Positions 44,943 through 53,413 of a stretch of 63,439 nt of DNA are shown here, in pieces. This DNA is from Actinobacillus sp. (GTDB taxonomy: Bacteria; Pseudomonadota; Gammaproteobacteria; Enterobacterales; Pasteurellaceae), in assembly GCA_020026075.1 (NCBI GenBank), contig JAHHQZ010000007.1, positions 1 through 63,439 of the forward strand, given 5' to 3'. Under the pieces are notes generated by a model. That model worked only from the letters and a program-made list of their open reading frames with translations, was not told the DNA's origin and made no database searches. Each line of letters opens with the position of its first letter. Positions within the stretch are counted from its first letter, which is position 1. The position numbers and the translations under genes are program-made.

Positions 44943-46214
44943 ATGACAATTGAACCAACGCAATATGATTATGAAGATATGGGGTCGCTGATTAAGGTGA
45001 TTGGTGTCGGCGGTGGCGGTTGTAATGCCGTAGAATATATGGCCGAGCAAGAACAAAAGCACTTAGATGTTGAGGCTGAACTCAAAGACGAGATCCCACT
45101 TGATGAAATGGCATCGGTTGATGCATTTTATCCAATTATGGAAGAAGAATTTGGACGCATTGAGTATTACGCCGTCAATACAGATGCGCAAGCCTTACGC
45201 AACTGCAAAGTGACCAAAACCGTACAAATCGGCGGTTCATTGACGCGTGGTTTAGGGGCTGGCTCAAATCCAAATGTAGGACGTGAAGCCGCAGAAGAAG
45301 ACCGTGATGCCTTGCGTCAAATTGTAGAAGATGCTGATATGGTTTTCTTAGCAACAGGAATGGGCGGCGGTACAGGCACAGGCGCAACGCCAGTGATTGC
45401 CCAAATCGCTAAAGAATTAGGCAAATTGACCGTGGCAGTGGTGACCAAACCATTCCCATTTGAAGGTCGCAAAAAAATGCACTTTGCAGAGCTTGGTATT
45501 AAAGAATTATCCCAGTACGTGGATTCTTTAATCATCATTCCAAATGAAAAACTCATTAAAGTGCTAGGTCGGAATGTTACGCTAATTTCTGCTTTCCAAA
45601 GCGCAAACAAAATTTTACACAACTCCGTAACGGGTATTTCAGACATCATCACCTCACCAGGTTTAATCAATATCGACTTTACCGATGTTAAAACCGTGAT
45701 GACCCAAAAAGGGCGAGCAATGATGGGTTCAGGCTTTGCCAAGGGTAAAGCATCAGAAGATCGTGCTGAGAAAGCCGTTAATGAGGCAATTGCCAGCCCA
45801 TTATTGGAAGACGTGGATTTACACGGTGCGAAAGGTATTTTAATTAACGTAACCTCAGGTCCGAACTTAGCCTTAGGGGAATTAAATACCATTGCGGAAA
45901 CCGTGCAAAAGTACGCCGCAGAAGAAGCGGTGATCAAAGTGGGAACTGCACTTATTCCTGAATTAGAAGACGAAATTCGTGTAACCCTTGTTGCCACAGG
46001 GATTGGCGACCGTGAAACGCCAAATGTGCGCATTCGCAACAACGCAGAAACCAGCGCACAGATCGAGCCACAGGTTGCACACACACAACATACTGCACCA
46101 GCTGTTGAACCCAATAATACCGCTGAAAAAAACAGCCTAGATAAACCAGCCTACGAACAGGCAAGCTTCCGTGGTATGTCATCATTCAACGCTCGTCAGT
46201 TTATGGATGAATAA
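44943..46214 (+). CDS. ftsZ: Cell division protein FtsZ, divergent
   Basis: FtsZ is the tubulin-like GTPase that forms the Z ring. GTP-binding GMGGGTGTGATPVIA and the catalytic T7 loop GLINIDFTDV are intact. Three things are unusual: a cysteine in the first glycine loop (GVGGGGCNAV); an acidic stretch of about 30 extra residues between that loop and the YYAVNTDAQAL strand (residues about 34-70); and a C-terminus (SFNARQFMDE) unlike the E. coli DIPAFLRKQ tail. The ATG at 44943 with CGGAG upstream gives 423 residues; a TTG 12 codons earlier is rejected. Confidence 0.94.
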   Translation: MTIEPTQYDYEDMGSLIKVIGVGGGGCNAVEYMAEQEQKHLDVEAELKDEIPLDEMASVDAFYPIMEEEFGRIEYYAVNTDAQALRNCKVTKTVQIGGSLTRGLGAGSNPNVGREAAEEDRDALRQIVEDADMVFLATGMGGGTGTGATPVIAQIAKELGKLTVAVVTKPFPFEGRKKMHFAELGIKELSQYVDSLIIIPNEKLIKVLGRNVTLISAFQSANKILHNSVTGISDIITSPGLINIDFTDVKTVMTQKGRAMMGSGFAKGKASEDRAEKAVNEAIASPLLEDVDLHGAKGILINVTSGPNLALGELNTIAETVQKYAAEEAVIKVGTALIPELEDEIRVTLVATGIGDRETPNVRIRNNAETSAQIEPQVAHTQHTAPAVEPNNTAEKNSLDKPAYEQASFRGMSSFNARQFMDE

Positions 46215-46215
46215 A

Positions 46216-47139
46216 ATGATTAAACAAAGAACACTGAAACAAAGCATCAAAGTGACAGGCATTGGCTTGCACAGTGGCGAGAAAGTTACGCTCACTTTGC
46301 ATCCAGCCTTGCCGAATACTGGGGTGCTTTATCGCCGTACGGATTTAACCCCTGCGGTTACTTTCAAAGCACAGGCAGATGCTGTGCAAGATACAATGCT
46401 TTGTACTTGCTTGGTCAACGAAGATGGTGTGCGTATTTCTACCATTGAACATTTAAATGCCGCTTTATCAGGTTTAGGTATCGATAACATCATTATTGAA
46501 GTGGATGCTCCTGAAATTCCAATTATGGATGGCAGTGCGAATCCGTTCGTGTATTTGTTGCTAGATGCTGGTATTGAAGAACAAAATGTGGCGAAAAAAT
46601 TCATTCGTATTAAAAAGCCGATTCGCGTGGAAGACGGTGACAAATGGGCTGAATTTAAACCGTATGACGGTTTCCGCTTGTCCTTTACGATTGATTTTGA
46701 ACACCCAGCCATCAGCGAAGATGTTCGTTCATACCGCATTGATTTCTCTGCACAATCTTTTGTACAGCAAATTAGCCGTGCGCGTACTTTCGGCTTTATG
46801 AAAGACATTGAATACTTGCAAGGGCAGGGCTTAGCGTTGGGCGGTAGCTTAGACAACGCCATTGTGCTGGATAATTACCGCATTCTCAATGAAGATGGCT
46901 TACGCTATAAAGACGAACTCGTGCGCCACAAACTGCTTGATGCCATCGGCGATTTGTATATGGCAGGGCATAATCTTATTGGTGATTTCGAGGCGTATAA
47001 ATCGGGTCACGGTTTAAATAATAAATTATTGCGTGAACTATTTGCACATCAAGAGGCTTGGGAAATTGTAACCTTCGAAGACAAACAAACCGAAACGGTG
47101 CCAGAAGGCTATTTAATTCCTGATCAAATCTTAATTTAG
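46216..47139 (+). CDS. lpxC: UDP-3-O-acyl-GlcNAc deacetylase LpxC
   Basis: LpxC is the zinc enzyme for the committed step of lipid A synthesis. The start MIKQRTLKQSIKVTGIGLHSGEKV and the zinc-binding segments STIEHLNAALSGLGIDN and KLLDAIGDLYMAGHNLIG are clear. It has 307 residues (E. coli 305). Its ATG lies one base after the ftsZ stop, rejecting a longer start inside ftsZ. It ends the dcw cluster and has a strong terminator. Confidence 0.97.
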   Translation: MIKQRTLKQSIKVTGIGLHSGEKVTLTLHPALPNTGVLYRRTDLTPAVTFKAQADAVQDTMLCTCLVNEDGVRISTIEHLNAALSGLGIDNIIIEVDAPEIPIMDGSANPFVYLLLDAGIEEQNVAKKFIRIKKPIRVEDGDKWAEFKPYDGFRLSFTIDFEHPAISEDVRSYRIDFSAQSFVQQISRARTFGFMKDIEYLQGQGLALGGSLDNAIVLDNYRILNEDGLRYKDELVRHKLLDAIGDLYMAGHNLIGDFEAYKSGHGLNNKLLRELFAHQEAWEIVTFEDKQTETVPEGYLIPDQILI

Positions 47140-47151
47140 ATTGCATAAACC

Positions 47152-47178
47152 AAAAAGCGAGCTTAGGCTCGCTTTTTT
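47152..47178 (+). terminator. Rho-independent terminator after lpxC
   Basis: AAAAAGCGAGC pairs with GCTCGCTTTTTT around a 4-base loop. It ends the dcw transcript. Confidence 0.9.
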
Positions 47179-47199
47179 ATTATCTTTATCTTAGAAAAC

Positions 47200-47246
47200 A
47201 AAGGCCGGAATTTTTGACAAAATTTTGTGAAAAATTCCGACCTAGC
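47200..47246. terminator. Inverted repeat pair between lpxC and rimO
   Basis: AAAGGCCGGAATTTTTGACAA, TTTTGTG, then inverted AAAAATTCCGACCTAG. It is a near-perfect paired copy between convergent genes and probably ends rimO transcripts. Confidence 0.65.
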
Positions 47247-47276
47247 GTTTAAAGGAAGTTTTAGTAAAAACTAAAC

Positions 47277-48632
47277 TTAAACAAGTTCTGCCCAAAGGTC
47301 GTATTCGTCAGCGTCTGTAATGCGAACGTTGACGATATCGCCTGCTTTTAAGCGGCCATCGTTGGCGTGCGTAACGTACACTTGACCGTCAATTTCAGGG
47401 GCGTCGGCCATTGAGCGCGCGGTAAAGCCTTCTTCTTCCACGAGATCAATCATCACAGGCATTGTGCTACCGACTTTTTGTTGTAAACGTTCAGCGCTGA
47501 TGCGTTGTTGTAATTGCATAAAGCGGTGGAAACGCTCTTCTTTCACATCTTCTGGCACTTGGTCAGCCATTTCTGTGGCATCAGCGCCTTCCACAGGGCT
47601 AAATTTAAAGCAGCCAACACGATCAAGCTGGGCTTCTTCTAAGAAATCCAATAACTGCTGGAAATCTTCTTCTGTTTCACCTGGAAAACCCACGATGAAA
47701 GTGGAACGCAAGGTTAATTGCGGGCAAATTTCACGCCATTTTTTAATGCGTTCTAACACACGAGTAACGCTACCTGGTCGTTTCATCGCTTTGAGAATTT
47801 TAGGGCTGGCGTGTTGTAGCGGAATATCCAAATACGGCAGAATTTTGCCCGCGGCCATTAGAGGAATGAGGTTATCCACGTGCGGATAAGGATAAACGTA
47901 ATGTAAACGTGTCCAAATGCCGAGATTGCCCAGCTCTTCGCAGAGGCTAACGAGATTATTTTTAATCGGCTTACCTTGCCAGAATACCGTTTTGTTTTGA
48001 GCCTCTTTGCCTTGATCAAGCAAATAAGCGGATGTGTCTTGCGACACTACCAGCAATTCTTTTACGCCAGCGTCTTTTAAGCGTTTGGCCTCGTCCAGCA
48101 CTTGGGTGATAGGGCGAGAATCCAGCTTGCCACGAAAGGATGGAATAATGCAGAACGTGCAGTTGTGGTCGCAACCTTCGGAGATTTTTAAATAAGCGTA
48201 ATGTTTCGGCGTGAGTTTCACCCCTTGACTTGGCACAAGGCTGTGGAATGGATGGCGCTCTGGTTTTGGAACGTGTTTATGCACTTGTTCCATTACAGTT
48301 TCATAGCTGTGAGGGCCGCTGATTTCCAGTACTTTGGGATGCACTTGGCGGATTTGATCTTCTTTCGCACCAAGACAACCTGTTACGATCACTCGACCGT
48401 TTTCCTCTAAGGCTTCGCCTATGGTTTCTAAGGATTCCTGCACGGCGCTGTCGATAAAACCGCATGTGTTGACGATAACCAAATCAGCGTTTTCGTAAGT
48501 AGGAATGATATTGTAGCCATCACTACGCAGTTCGGTAAGAATGCGTTCGGAGTCTACGAGATTTTTAGGGCAGCCAAGACTGACAAAGCCGATATTCGGC
48601 GTACGTTCGTTAAGAGAAGTTAAATTTTGCAT
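47277..48632 (-). CDS. rimO: Ribosomal protein S12 methylthiotransferase RimO
   Basis: This radical-SAM enzyme adds a methylthio group to Asp89 (E. coli numbering) of ribosomal protein S12. The N-terminal MTTase domain begins NIGFVSLGCPKNLVDSERIL; the radical-SAM cluster motif is CDHNCTFC; a TRAM domain ends the protein. The 451 residues are near E. coli RimO (441). SLGCPKNLVDSE separates RimO from MiaB. Confidence 0.96.
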   Translation of the reverse strand: MQNLTSLNERTPNIGFVSLGCPKNLVDSERILTELRSDGYNIIPTYENADLVIVNTCGFIDSAVQESLETIGEALEENGRVIVTGCLGAKEDQIRQVHPKVLEISGPHSYETVMEQVHKHVPKPERHPFHSLVPSQGVKLTPKHYAYLKISEGCDHNCTFCIIPSFRGKLDSRPITQVLDEAKRLKDAGVKELLVVSQDTSAYLLDQGKEAQNKTVFWQGKPIKNNLVSLCEELGNLGIWTRLHYVYPYPHVDNLIPLMAAGKILPYLDIPLQHASPKILKAMKRPGSVTRVLERIKKWREICPQLTLRSTFIVGFPGETEEDFQQLLDFLEEAQLDRVGCFKFSPVEGADATEMADQVPEDVKEERFHRFMQLQQRISAERLQQKVGSTMPVMIDLVEEEGFTARSMADAPEIDGQVYVTHANDGRLKAGDIVNVRITDADEYDLWAELV

Positions 48633-48656
48633 AATTTGTTACATTTTCTAAAAAAT

Positions 48657-48685
48657 AAAAAACCGCACAACCCGTGCGGTTTTTG
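48657..48685 (-). terminator. Rho-independent terminator for the DUF1523-like gene
   Basis: AACCGCAC pairs with GTGCGGTT, flanked by A and T runs. Read on the minus strand it ends the 48698-49237 gene just before rimO, so rimO needs its own promoter or readthrough. Confidence 0.8.
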
Positions 48686-48697
48686 GGTTAATGGGGA

Positions 48698-49237
48698 TTA
48701 TTTTTTGCTATCAAACCAGCCACGCACGAATTGAATGCTGAAAAACAAGCCGATGAGCAGTAAAACATACAGCACATACGCCAATATTGGGCGGGCAACA
48801 TCGTCCGCTTTATCTAAGGTTTTAATAGAAATAATGTTTGGGAACTGGCTTAAAATTTTGATTCGCCAGCCATAATATTTAATTTGCGCCAGTTGGCGAT
48901 GCTCGCCTTGACCTGCATTGGCAAGGTTGGTGGCGGCGCCTGCAACGTCCGCTGAATTAAATTTAAAGTAAAATGGAAAGCTCCAGAGCGTATCTTCATT
49001 ACGATAAACTTTTACGTCATTCGGATTATCGGCTTCGGCAGTGTAAATAAAGTAAGTATCTTTGAGTAAGTTTTGTGTGTTCGCTTTTTTACTTGGATCC
49101 GCACGTTTTACTTCTACGCCTGTTACATAAGCCACACGGTAATGGGGCGTGGCGTATTCCACGACACCAAAGAGAGTGGCAAAAATGGCAACGATGATAA
49201 CGAGAGTTGCTCGTTTGAAGAATTTCTTGACGGTCAT
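48698..49237 (-). CDS. Two-helix membrane protein, probably DUF1523 family
   Basis: The 179-residue protein has an N-terminal transmembrane segment (about 10-28), a periplasmic domain (YRVAYVTGVEVKRAD, then DTYFIYTAEADNPNDVKVYRNEDTLWSFPFYFKF) and a second membrane segment near the C-terminus (about 151-170). The pattern and size suggest the DUF1523 family of unknown function; the name is from memory and needs a profile search. No function is proposed. A single copy of the dispersed repeat lies upstream (about 49250-49275). Confidence 0.7.
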   Translation of the reverse strand: MTVKKFFKRATLVIIVAIFATLFGVVEYATPHYRVAYVTGVEVKRADPSKKANTQNLLKDTYFIYTAEADNPNDVKVYRNEDTLWSFPFYFKFNSADVAGAATNLANAGQGEHRQLAQIKYYGWRIKILSQFPNIISIKTLDKADDVARPILAYVLYVLLLIGLFFSIQFVRGWFDSKK

Positions 49238-49264
49238 ATGTAAACTCCCTAGGTCGGAATTTTT

Positions 49265-50065
49265 TTAAAAATTATTGCGTAAGGATTGTACATTAATTTT
49301 AAATAATTGCTCGAAATTTTCCGTAGTGATTTTGGCAAAATCTTCAACATTACAGCCTTTTAAGACCGCCACATAGGCGCAAACCTCTTTGGTGTAAGCT
49401 GGCTGATTCGGCTTGCCACGATACGGCACTGGCGCTAAGTAAGGGCTATCCGTTTCCACGAGCAGGCGATCCGTTGGCACTTTGCGAATTACATCACGCA
49501 GCTCTTCGGCATTTTTAAAAGTAATAATGCCTGACACGGAAATGTAAAATCCCAAATCCAGCGCCGCTTTCGCCATTTCCCAGTTTTCTGTAAAACAATG
49601 AATTACGCCGCCGCATTCGTTGGCTTTTTCGCTTTGTAAAAAGGCGATGGTATCCGCACGGGCAGCACGGCTATGCACGATGATCGGCTTATCAAGTTCT
49701 CGTGCGATGGCAATTTGCTCTGCAAAAACACGTTGCTGTTCTGGCTTGTCATCGTGGCTGTAATAGTAGTCCAAACCAATTTCGCCCACAGCGATCACTT
49801 TGGGATCACGGGCTAAACGCAGTAAACGATCGGGATCGAAAGGCCCATCGGCGAGATTCAGCGGATGCACACCGCAGGCTAAGGATATGTTATTGAATTG
49901 GCTGAGCTTAGGGTAGGCCTTTTCAAAGCTATCAAGGCTAACGCCGACAGAAAGCAGGTGTTTCACATCTTGTGCGTAGGCTTTTTGCACCACGTCCGCG
50001 ACATCAACATGGTATTTTTCATAATCAAGGGAATCTAAATGACAATGGCTGTCTACAATAAACAT
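49265..50065 (-). CDS. TatD-family metal-dependent hydrolase (YcfH-like)
   Basis: This TIM-barrel hydrolase has the TatD metal ligands: FIVDSHCHLDSL at the N-terminus, AVGEIGLDYY, IIVHSRAA, GVIHCFTENW and ETDSPYLAP. Relatives are 3'-5' DNases or D-aminoacyl-type hydrolases; the exact substrate is unsure. The 266 residues match YcfH. As in E. coli, it lies after mltG-tmk-holB in the same direction, 11 bases from holB. Confidence 0.9.
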   Translation of the reverse strand: MFIVDSHCHLDSLDYEKYHVDVADVVQKAYAQDVKHLLSVGVSLDSFEKAYPKLSQFNNISLACGVHPLNLADGPFDPDRLLRLARDPKVIAVGEIGLDYYYSHDDKPEQQRVFAEQIAIARELDKPIIVHSRAARADTIAFLQSEKANECGGVIHCFTENWEMAKAALDLGFYISVSGIITFKNAEELRDVIRKVPTDRLLVETDSPYLAPVPYRGKPNQPAYTKEVCAYVAVLKGCNVEDFAKITTENFEQLFKINVQSLRNNF

Positions 50066-50076
50066 AATAATTTCAA

Positions 50077-51090
50077 TCAGTTATTTCTATTGGACGTTGA
50101 AAATACGCCTGTAATCAGTTGGGTTAAACAGGCGGTTAACATTAATTCGGTATTTATTCCGGCCTGACGTAAATCGCTACGTAAGCTGCGTAGCAGCGCT
50201 TGCCCCGCCAATAAATTATCCAGCGGTAAAGCGTTGGCGAATTGTACCACGCCCTTCGCAAGATCCGCACCCTGCCACGTGGTGCGAATACCAAGCTTGC
50301 TTTTGAGTGCATCGGCGAAAAACGCATCCAGCCAGTTGAGCTGTTCATCAAGCTCAGTGCTGTCCTCTTTGGCAAAAAATGGCAGCAGCTCCATCGGCGA
50401 GCAATATTGGAAAAAACGCCAAAATTGACGCAAAAACAGCAAACGACTTTCTTTTTTATTATTTTCCAAAAACGCCAAAGCCGTCAGTGGCTGGTGGAAA
50501 TTTTGGCGTAATGCGTTTAGGAAAACGTCATCAGGCAACGCAGGGCGATTTTGTGCCGCCCATTCATTTTTCAGCCATTGCAAGGCGACATCGGCATTTG
50601 GAGCGTTCACTGCCCAATGCTGGCAACGGCTGGCAATGGTCGGCAGCAGTTGACCTTTTTGCTGAGTGTGCAGTAAAAAATAGGTGTTGGGGCGAGGTTC
50701 TTCCAGCGTTTTAAGCAGGGCATTCGCCGCCGCCTCTGTTAAACGTTCGGCATTTTGCACCAAAATAATTTTGGTGCCGTATTGGGCGTGCTGGGTGAGT
50801 TTTTCTGTAACCAAACGCACTTGCTCCACGCTAATGTCTTTATCATCAATCGGTGCAAGGCTGGAATAATCAGGATAATTTCCTTTCTGCCACAACTGAC
50901 AATGACGGCAATGCCCACAAGGCTCATCATTTTGCGGTGCCGCACAAGCCAGCAACGCCATTACCTTTTGCACCAACGCCGCCACGCCGACACCCGCATC
51001 CCCTGTAAACAACAGTGCGTGATGCCCCAACCCCTGCGCATAGGCACGAGCAATGTGGTGGTAGGTGGGGGCGAGCCAAGAAAAACGCAT
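50077..51090 (-). CDS. holB: DNA polymerase III subunit delta' HolB
   Basis: HolB is the delta-prime subunit of the clamp loader. The degenerate P-loop FTGDAGVGVAALVQKV is typical, since delta' does not bind ATP. The zinc module is C-x8-C-x2-C-x2-C (CAAPQNDEPCGHCRHC), and the SRC motif appears in ASRCQHW. It has 337 residues (E. coli 334). Its start overlaps the tmk stop region by one base. Confidence 0.94.
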   Translation of the reverse strand: MRFSWLAPTYHHIARAYAQGLGHHALLFTGDAGVGVAALVQKVMALLACAAPQNDEPCGHCRHCQLWQKGNYPDYSSLAPIDDKDISVEQVRLVTEKLTQHAQYGTKIILVQNAERLTEAAANALLKTLEEPRPNTYFLLHTQQKGQLLPTIASRCQHWAVNAPNADVALQWLKNEWAAQNRPALPDDVFLNALRQNFHQPLTALAFLENNKKESRLLFLRQFWRFFQYCSPMELLPFFAKEDSTELDEQLNWLDAFFADALKSKLGIRTTWQGADLAKGVVQFANALPLDNLLAGQALLRSLRSDLRQAGINTELMLTACLTQLITGVFSTSNRNN

Positions 51091-51719
51091 TATGCCCCCC
51101 GTTCCAAGAAACGAGCTAACGCAAGGCGCACGTCTTTTTGCACATTTTCCAACGGTTGGTTAGCATCAATGACGGCGCAGTTTGGCGTGTTTTGGGCGAG
51201 GGATAAATATTTGGTGCGTGCGTTTTCAAAGAATGTGATGGCTTGTTGTTCGATACGGTCTAATGCACCACGCTGTCTGGCACGAGCTAAGCCTACGGCA
51301 GGATCGACATCAAGCAAAATGGTGAAATCAGGGGTGAAGTCGCCTAAGGCGAGCTGGCGTAGGTTCGCCATTAAGTTGACATCAAGCCCTCGCCCTGCGC
51401 CTTGATAGGCTTGCGATGACCAGTCGTGGCGATCGCCAATTACCCACGTATTTTCCGCAAGGGCGGGCTTGATGATGGTTTCCACGAGTTGCACTCGAGC
51501 GGCGTAAAGCATTAACAGTTCCGCCTTGTCGGTGATGATTTCCCCTTGATGATGCTTGATGAGCTGGCGTAATTTTTCCGCAAGGGGCGTGCCGCCTGGT
51601 TCACGAGTGGTGATGATTTTCGCTACGCCGGAATTTTCTAAAAAATTTTGTACGGTTTGATGAGCGGTGCTTTTGCCAGCGCCCTCCAAGCCTTCAATAA
51701 CGATAAATTTACCAGCCAT
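51090..51719 (-). CDS. tmk: Thymidylate kinase
   Basis: Tmk phosphorylates dTMP to dTDP. The P loop is IVIEGLEGAGKST, the DRX-type motif is TTREPGGTPLAEKLR, and VIGDRHDWSSQAYQGAGRG is diagnostic. It has 209 residues. A repeat copy (51625-51655) encodes the ENSGVAK region. It overlaps mltG and holB by one base each, indicating tight operon coupling. Confidence 0.96.
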   Translation of the reverse strand: MAGKFIVIEGLEGAGKSTAHQTVQNFLENSGVAKIITTREPGGTPLAEKLRQLIKHHQGEIITDKAELLMLYAARVQLVETIIKPALAENTWVIGDRHDWSSQAYQGAGRGLDVNLMANLRQLALGDFTPDFTILLDVDPAVGLARARQRGALDRIEQQAITFFENARTKYLSLAQNTPNCAVIDANQPLENVQKDVRLALARFLERGA

Positions 51720-52768
51720 TATTGTTTTCCTTTGATATTTTGCTTGTACCAGCGCACATAGGCGCGCACGGCACGGTTATGTTCGCTGAGCGTTTCGCTG
51801 AATGTGTGGCCGCCATCGCCCTTTGCCACGAAGTAAAAATACGGCGTATCCGCTGGGTGTGCGACAGCATTGAGGGCGGATTCGCTAACCATTGCAATCG
51901 GTGTTGGCGGTAAGCCGTCAATCACATAGGTGTTGTAAGGGGTTGGCGTGGTGAGATCACGGCGGCGTAAGTTGCCGTGATAGTTCTCGCCCATTCCGTA
52001 AATGACGGTGGGATCCGTTTGCAGTTTCATTTTTTTGCGTAAACGGTTAATGAAAACGGAGGCCACTTTGGGTTGTTCAGCACGCAAGCTAGTTTCTTTT
52101 TCTACAATCGAGGCCAAAATGAGCATTTCATAAGGCGTTTTTAAGGGTAAATTTTCCGCACGCTGTTGCCAAGCGGTTTGTAAATCTTTTTGTAAACGCT
52201 GGCTTGCACGTTTGAGTATATCAAGTGCGTTTGAGCTTGGCGTGTAGCTGTAAGTGTCAGGGTAGAACCAGCCTTCGAGATTTTGGTTGCCTGTATTTTT
52301 TGGCAGTTGCAAGGCTTGGTAAAGGGCGCTGTCGCTTAGGTTTGCAACATTGTTGTTGAGTTCTTTGGCGTTCGCTAAAATACTTCTCCACTGTTTGAAA
52401 GTGGTGCCTTCTAAAAGCCGCACGTGCAACTGAACTTCTTTGCCGCTGTTGAGTAAATGGAGCAATTCGCCCACAGTTTTGACATCGCCAACGGTGTAAG
52501 TGCCAGCTTTCAAATGGGTGTATTCGGGGTGCAATTTTAAATACCAAAATAGCCAATGGCTGTTGGTGATGTGAAATTCGGATTGCAATAATTTTGCCAA
52601 GTGGCGGCTGTTGGTACCTTGTGCGATGTTAAGTTGCTGGTTTGGCGTCGTGGCAAGGGGCGTTTGTGCAAAGGCGTTCGCCGTGCGGTAAGCCCAAAAC
52701 GCCACGCCGCTCGCAACAATGGCTAACAGCAGTGTGGTAAAAATGAAAATTTTATGAAACGTTTTCAA
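51719..52768 (-). CDS. mltG: Endolytic murein transglycosylase MltG
   Basis: MltG is an inner-membrane lytic transglycosylase thought to end growing glycan strands. One transmembrane helix lies at residues about 8-28, followed by a LysM-like region and the YceG catalytic domain with the glutamate in LILASIVEKETSLRAEQPKVASVFINRL and TDPTVIYGMGENYHG. It has 349 residues (E. coli 340). First gene of the mltG-tmk-holB-tatD operon. Confidence 0.94.
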   Translation of the reverse strand: MKTFHKIFIFTTLLLAIVASGVAFWAYRTANAFAQTPLATTPNQQLNIAQGTNSRHLAKLLQSEFHITNSHWLFWYLKLHPEYTHLKAGTYTVGDVKTVGELLHLLNSGKEVQLHVRLLEGTTFKQWRSILANAKELNNNVANLSDSALYQALQLPKNTGNQNLEGWFYPDTYSYTPSSNALDILKRASQRLQKDLQTAWQQRAENLPLKTPYEMLILASIVEKETSLRAEQPKVASVFINRLRKKMKLQTDPTVIYGMGENYHGNLRRRDLTTPTPYNTYVIDGLPPTPIAMVSESALNAVAHPADTPYFYFVAKGDGGHTFSETLSEHNRAVRAYVRWYKQNIKGKQ

Positions 52769-52810
52769 TGAAAATCCTTTATTGGCTAGGTCGGAATTTT
52801 TGCAGAAATT

Positions 52811-53395
52811 TTATTCTACACGGTGAATTTGTTTTTTGTAATGGCGGCGACACACGGAAACGTAGCGTTCGTTACCGCCAATTTGAATTTGATCGCCGTA
52901 GCTTAGAACGTTGCCTTGCTCGTCTAAACGCAACACGAAATTCGCTTTGCGACCGCAATGGCAAATGGTTTTGAGTTCCACGAGTTTATCCGCCCACGCC
53001 AGTAAATATTGGCTGCCTTCAAATAATTCTGCTTGGAAATCATTACGCAAGCCGTAGCACAGCACGGGAATGTGTAATTCGTCTACTACTTCGCTCAGCT
53101 GGTACACTTGGTTCTTGCTTAAAAATTGTGCTTCATCTACCAAAATGCAATCTAAGGGCTTGGCTTGGTGAGCTTCAGTGATTTCTTGTAAGAGATCCGT
53201 TTGGCGGTTGAATAGCTGGGCATCACGGCTAATGCCAATGCGTGAAGTAACTTTGCCTAAGCCAAAGCGGTCATCAATGGCGGCAGTGTAAACCAGTGTG
53301 TGCATATCTCGTTCACGGTAGTTGTAATCAGATTGCAATAATGTGGTAGATTTTCCAGCGTTCATTGAAGAATAGTAAAAATAGAGTTTTGCCAT
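52811..53395 (-). CDS. tdk: Thymidine kinase
   Basis: Tdk phosphorylates salvaged thymidine and deoxyuridine. This type II enzyme has the P loop YYSSMNAGKSTTLLQS, the Walker B segment CILVDEAQFLSKNQV and a zinc-binding C-terminal region (TICHCGRKANFVLR). It has 194 residues. A single copy of the dispersed repeat at 52787-52813 overlaps its stop region and lies between tdk and mltG. Confidence 0.95.
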   Translation of the reverse strand: MAKLYFYYSSMNAGKSTTLLQSDYNYRERDMHTLVYTAAIDDRFGLGKVTSRIGISRDAQLFNRQTDLLQEITEAHQAKPLDCILVDEAQFLSKNQVYQLSEVVDELHIPVLCYGLRNDFQAELFEGSQYLLAWADKLVELKTICHCGRKANFVLRLDEQGNVLSYGDQIQIGGNERYVSVCRRHYKKQIHRVE

Positions 53396-53413
53396 TGCAG
53401 ATCCTTGTTTGGT

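Noticed and set aside
45317..46114. Long open frame antisense to ftsZ (265 codons)
   Set aside because: It is a shadow of ftsZ codon usage, with Ser/Ile/Pro-rich low-information sequence and no start signals.
48657..48685. Hairpin with AACCGCAC as paired classical uptake sequences
   Set aside because: The core is ACCGCACAA, not ACCGCACTT; it is better explained as an ordinary terminator.
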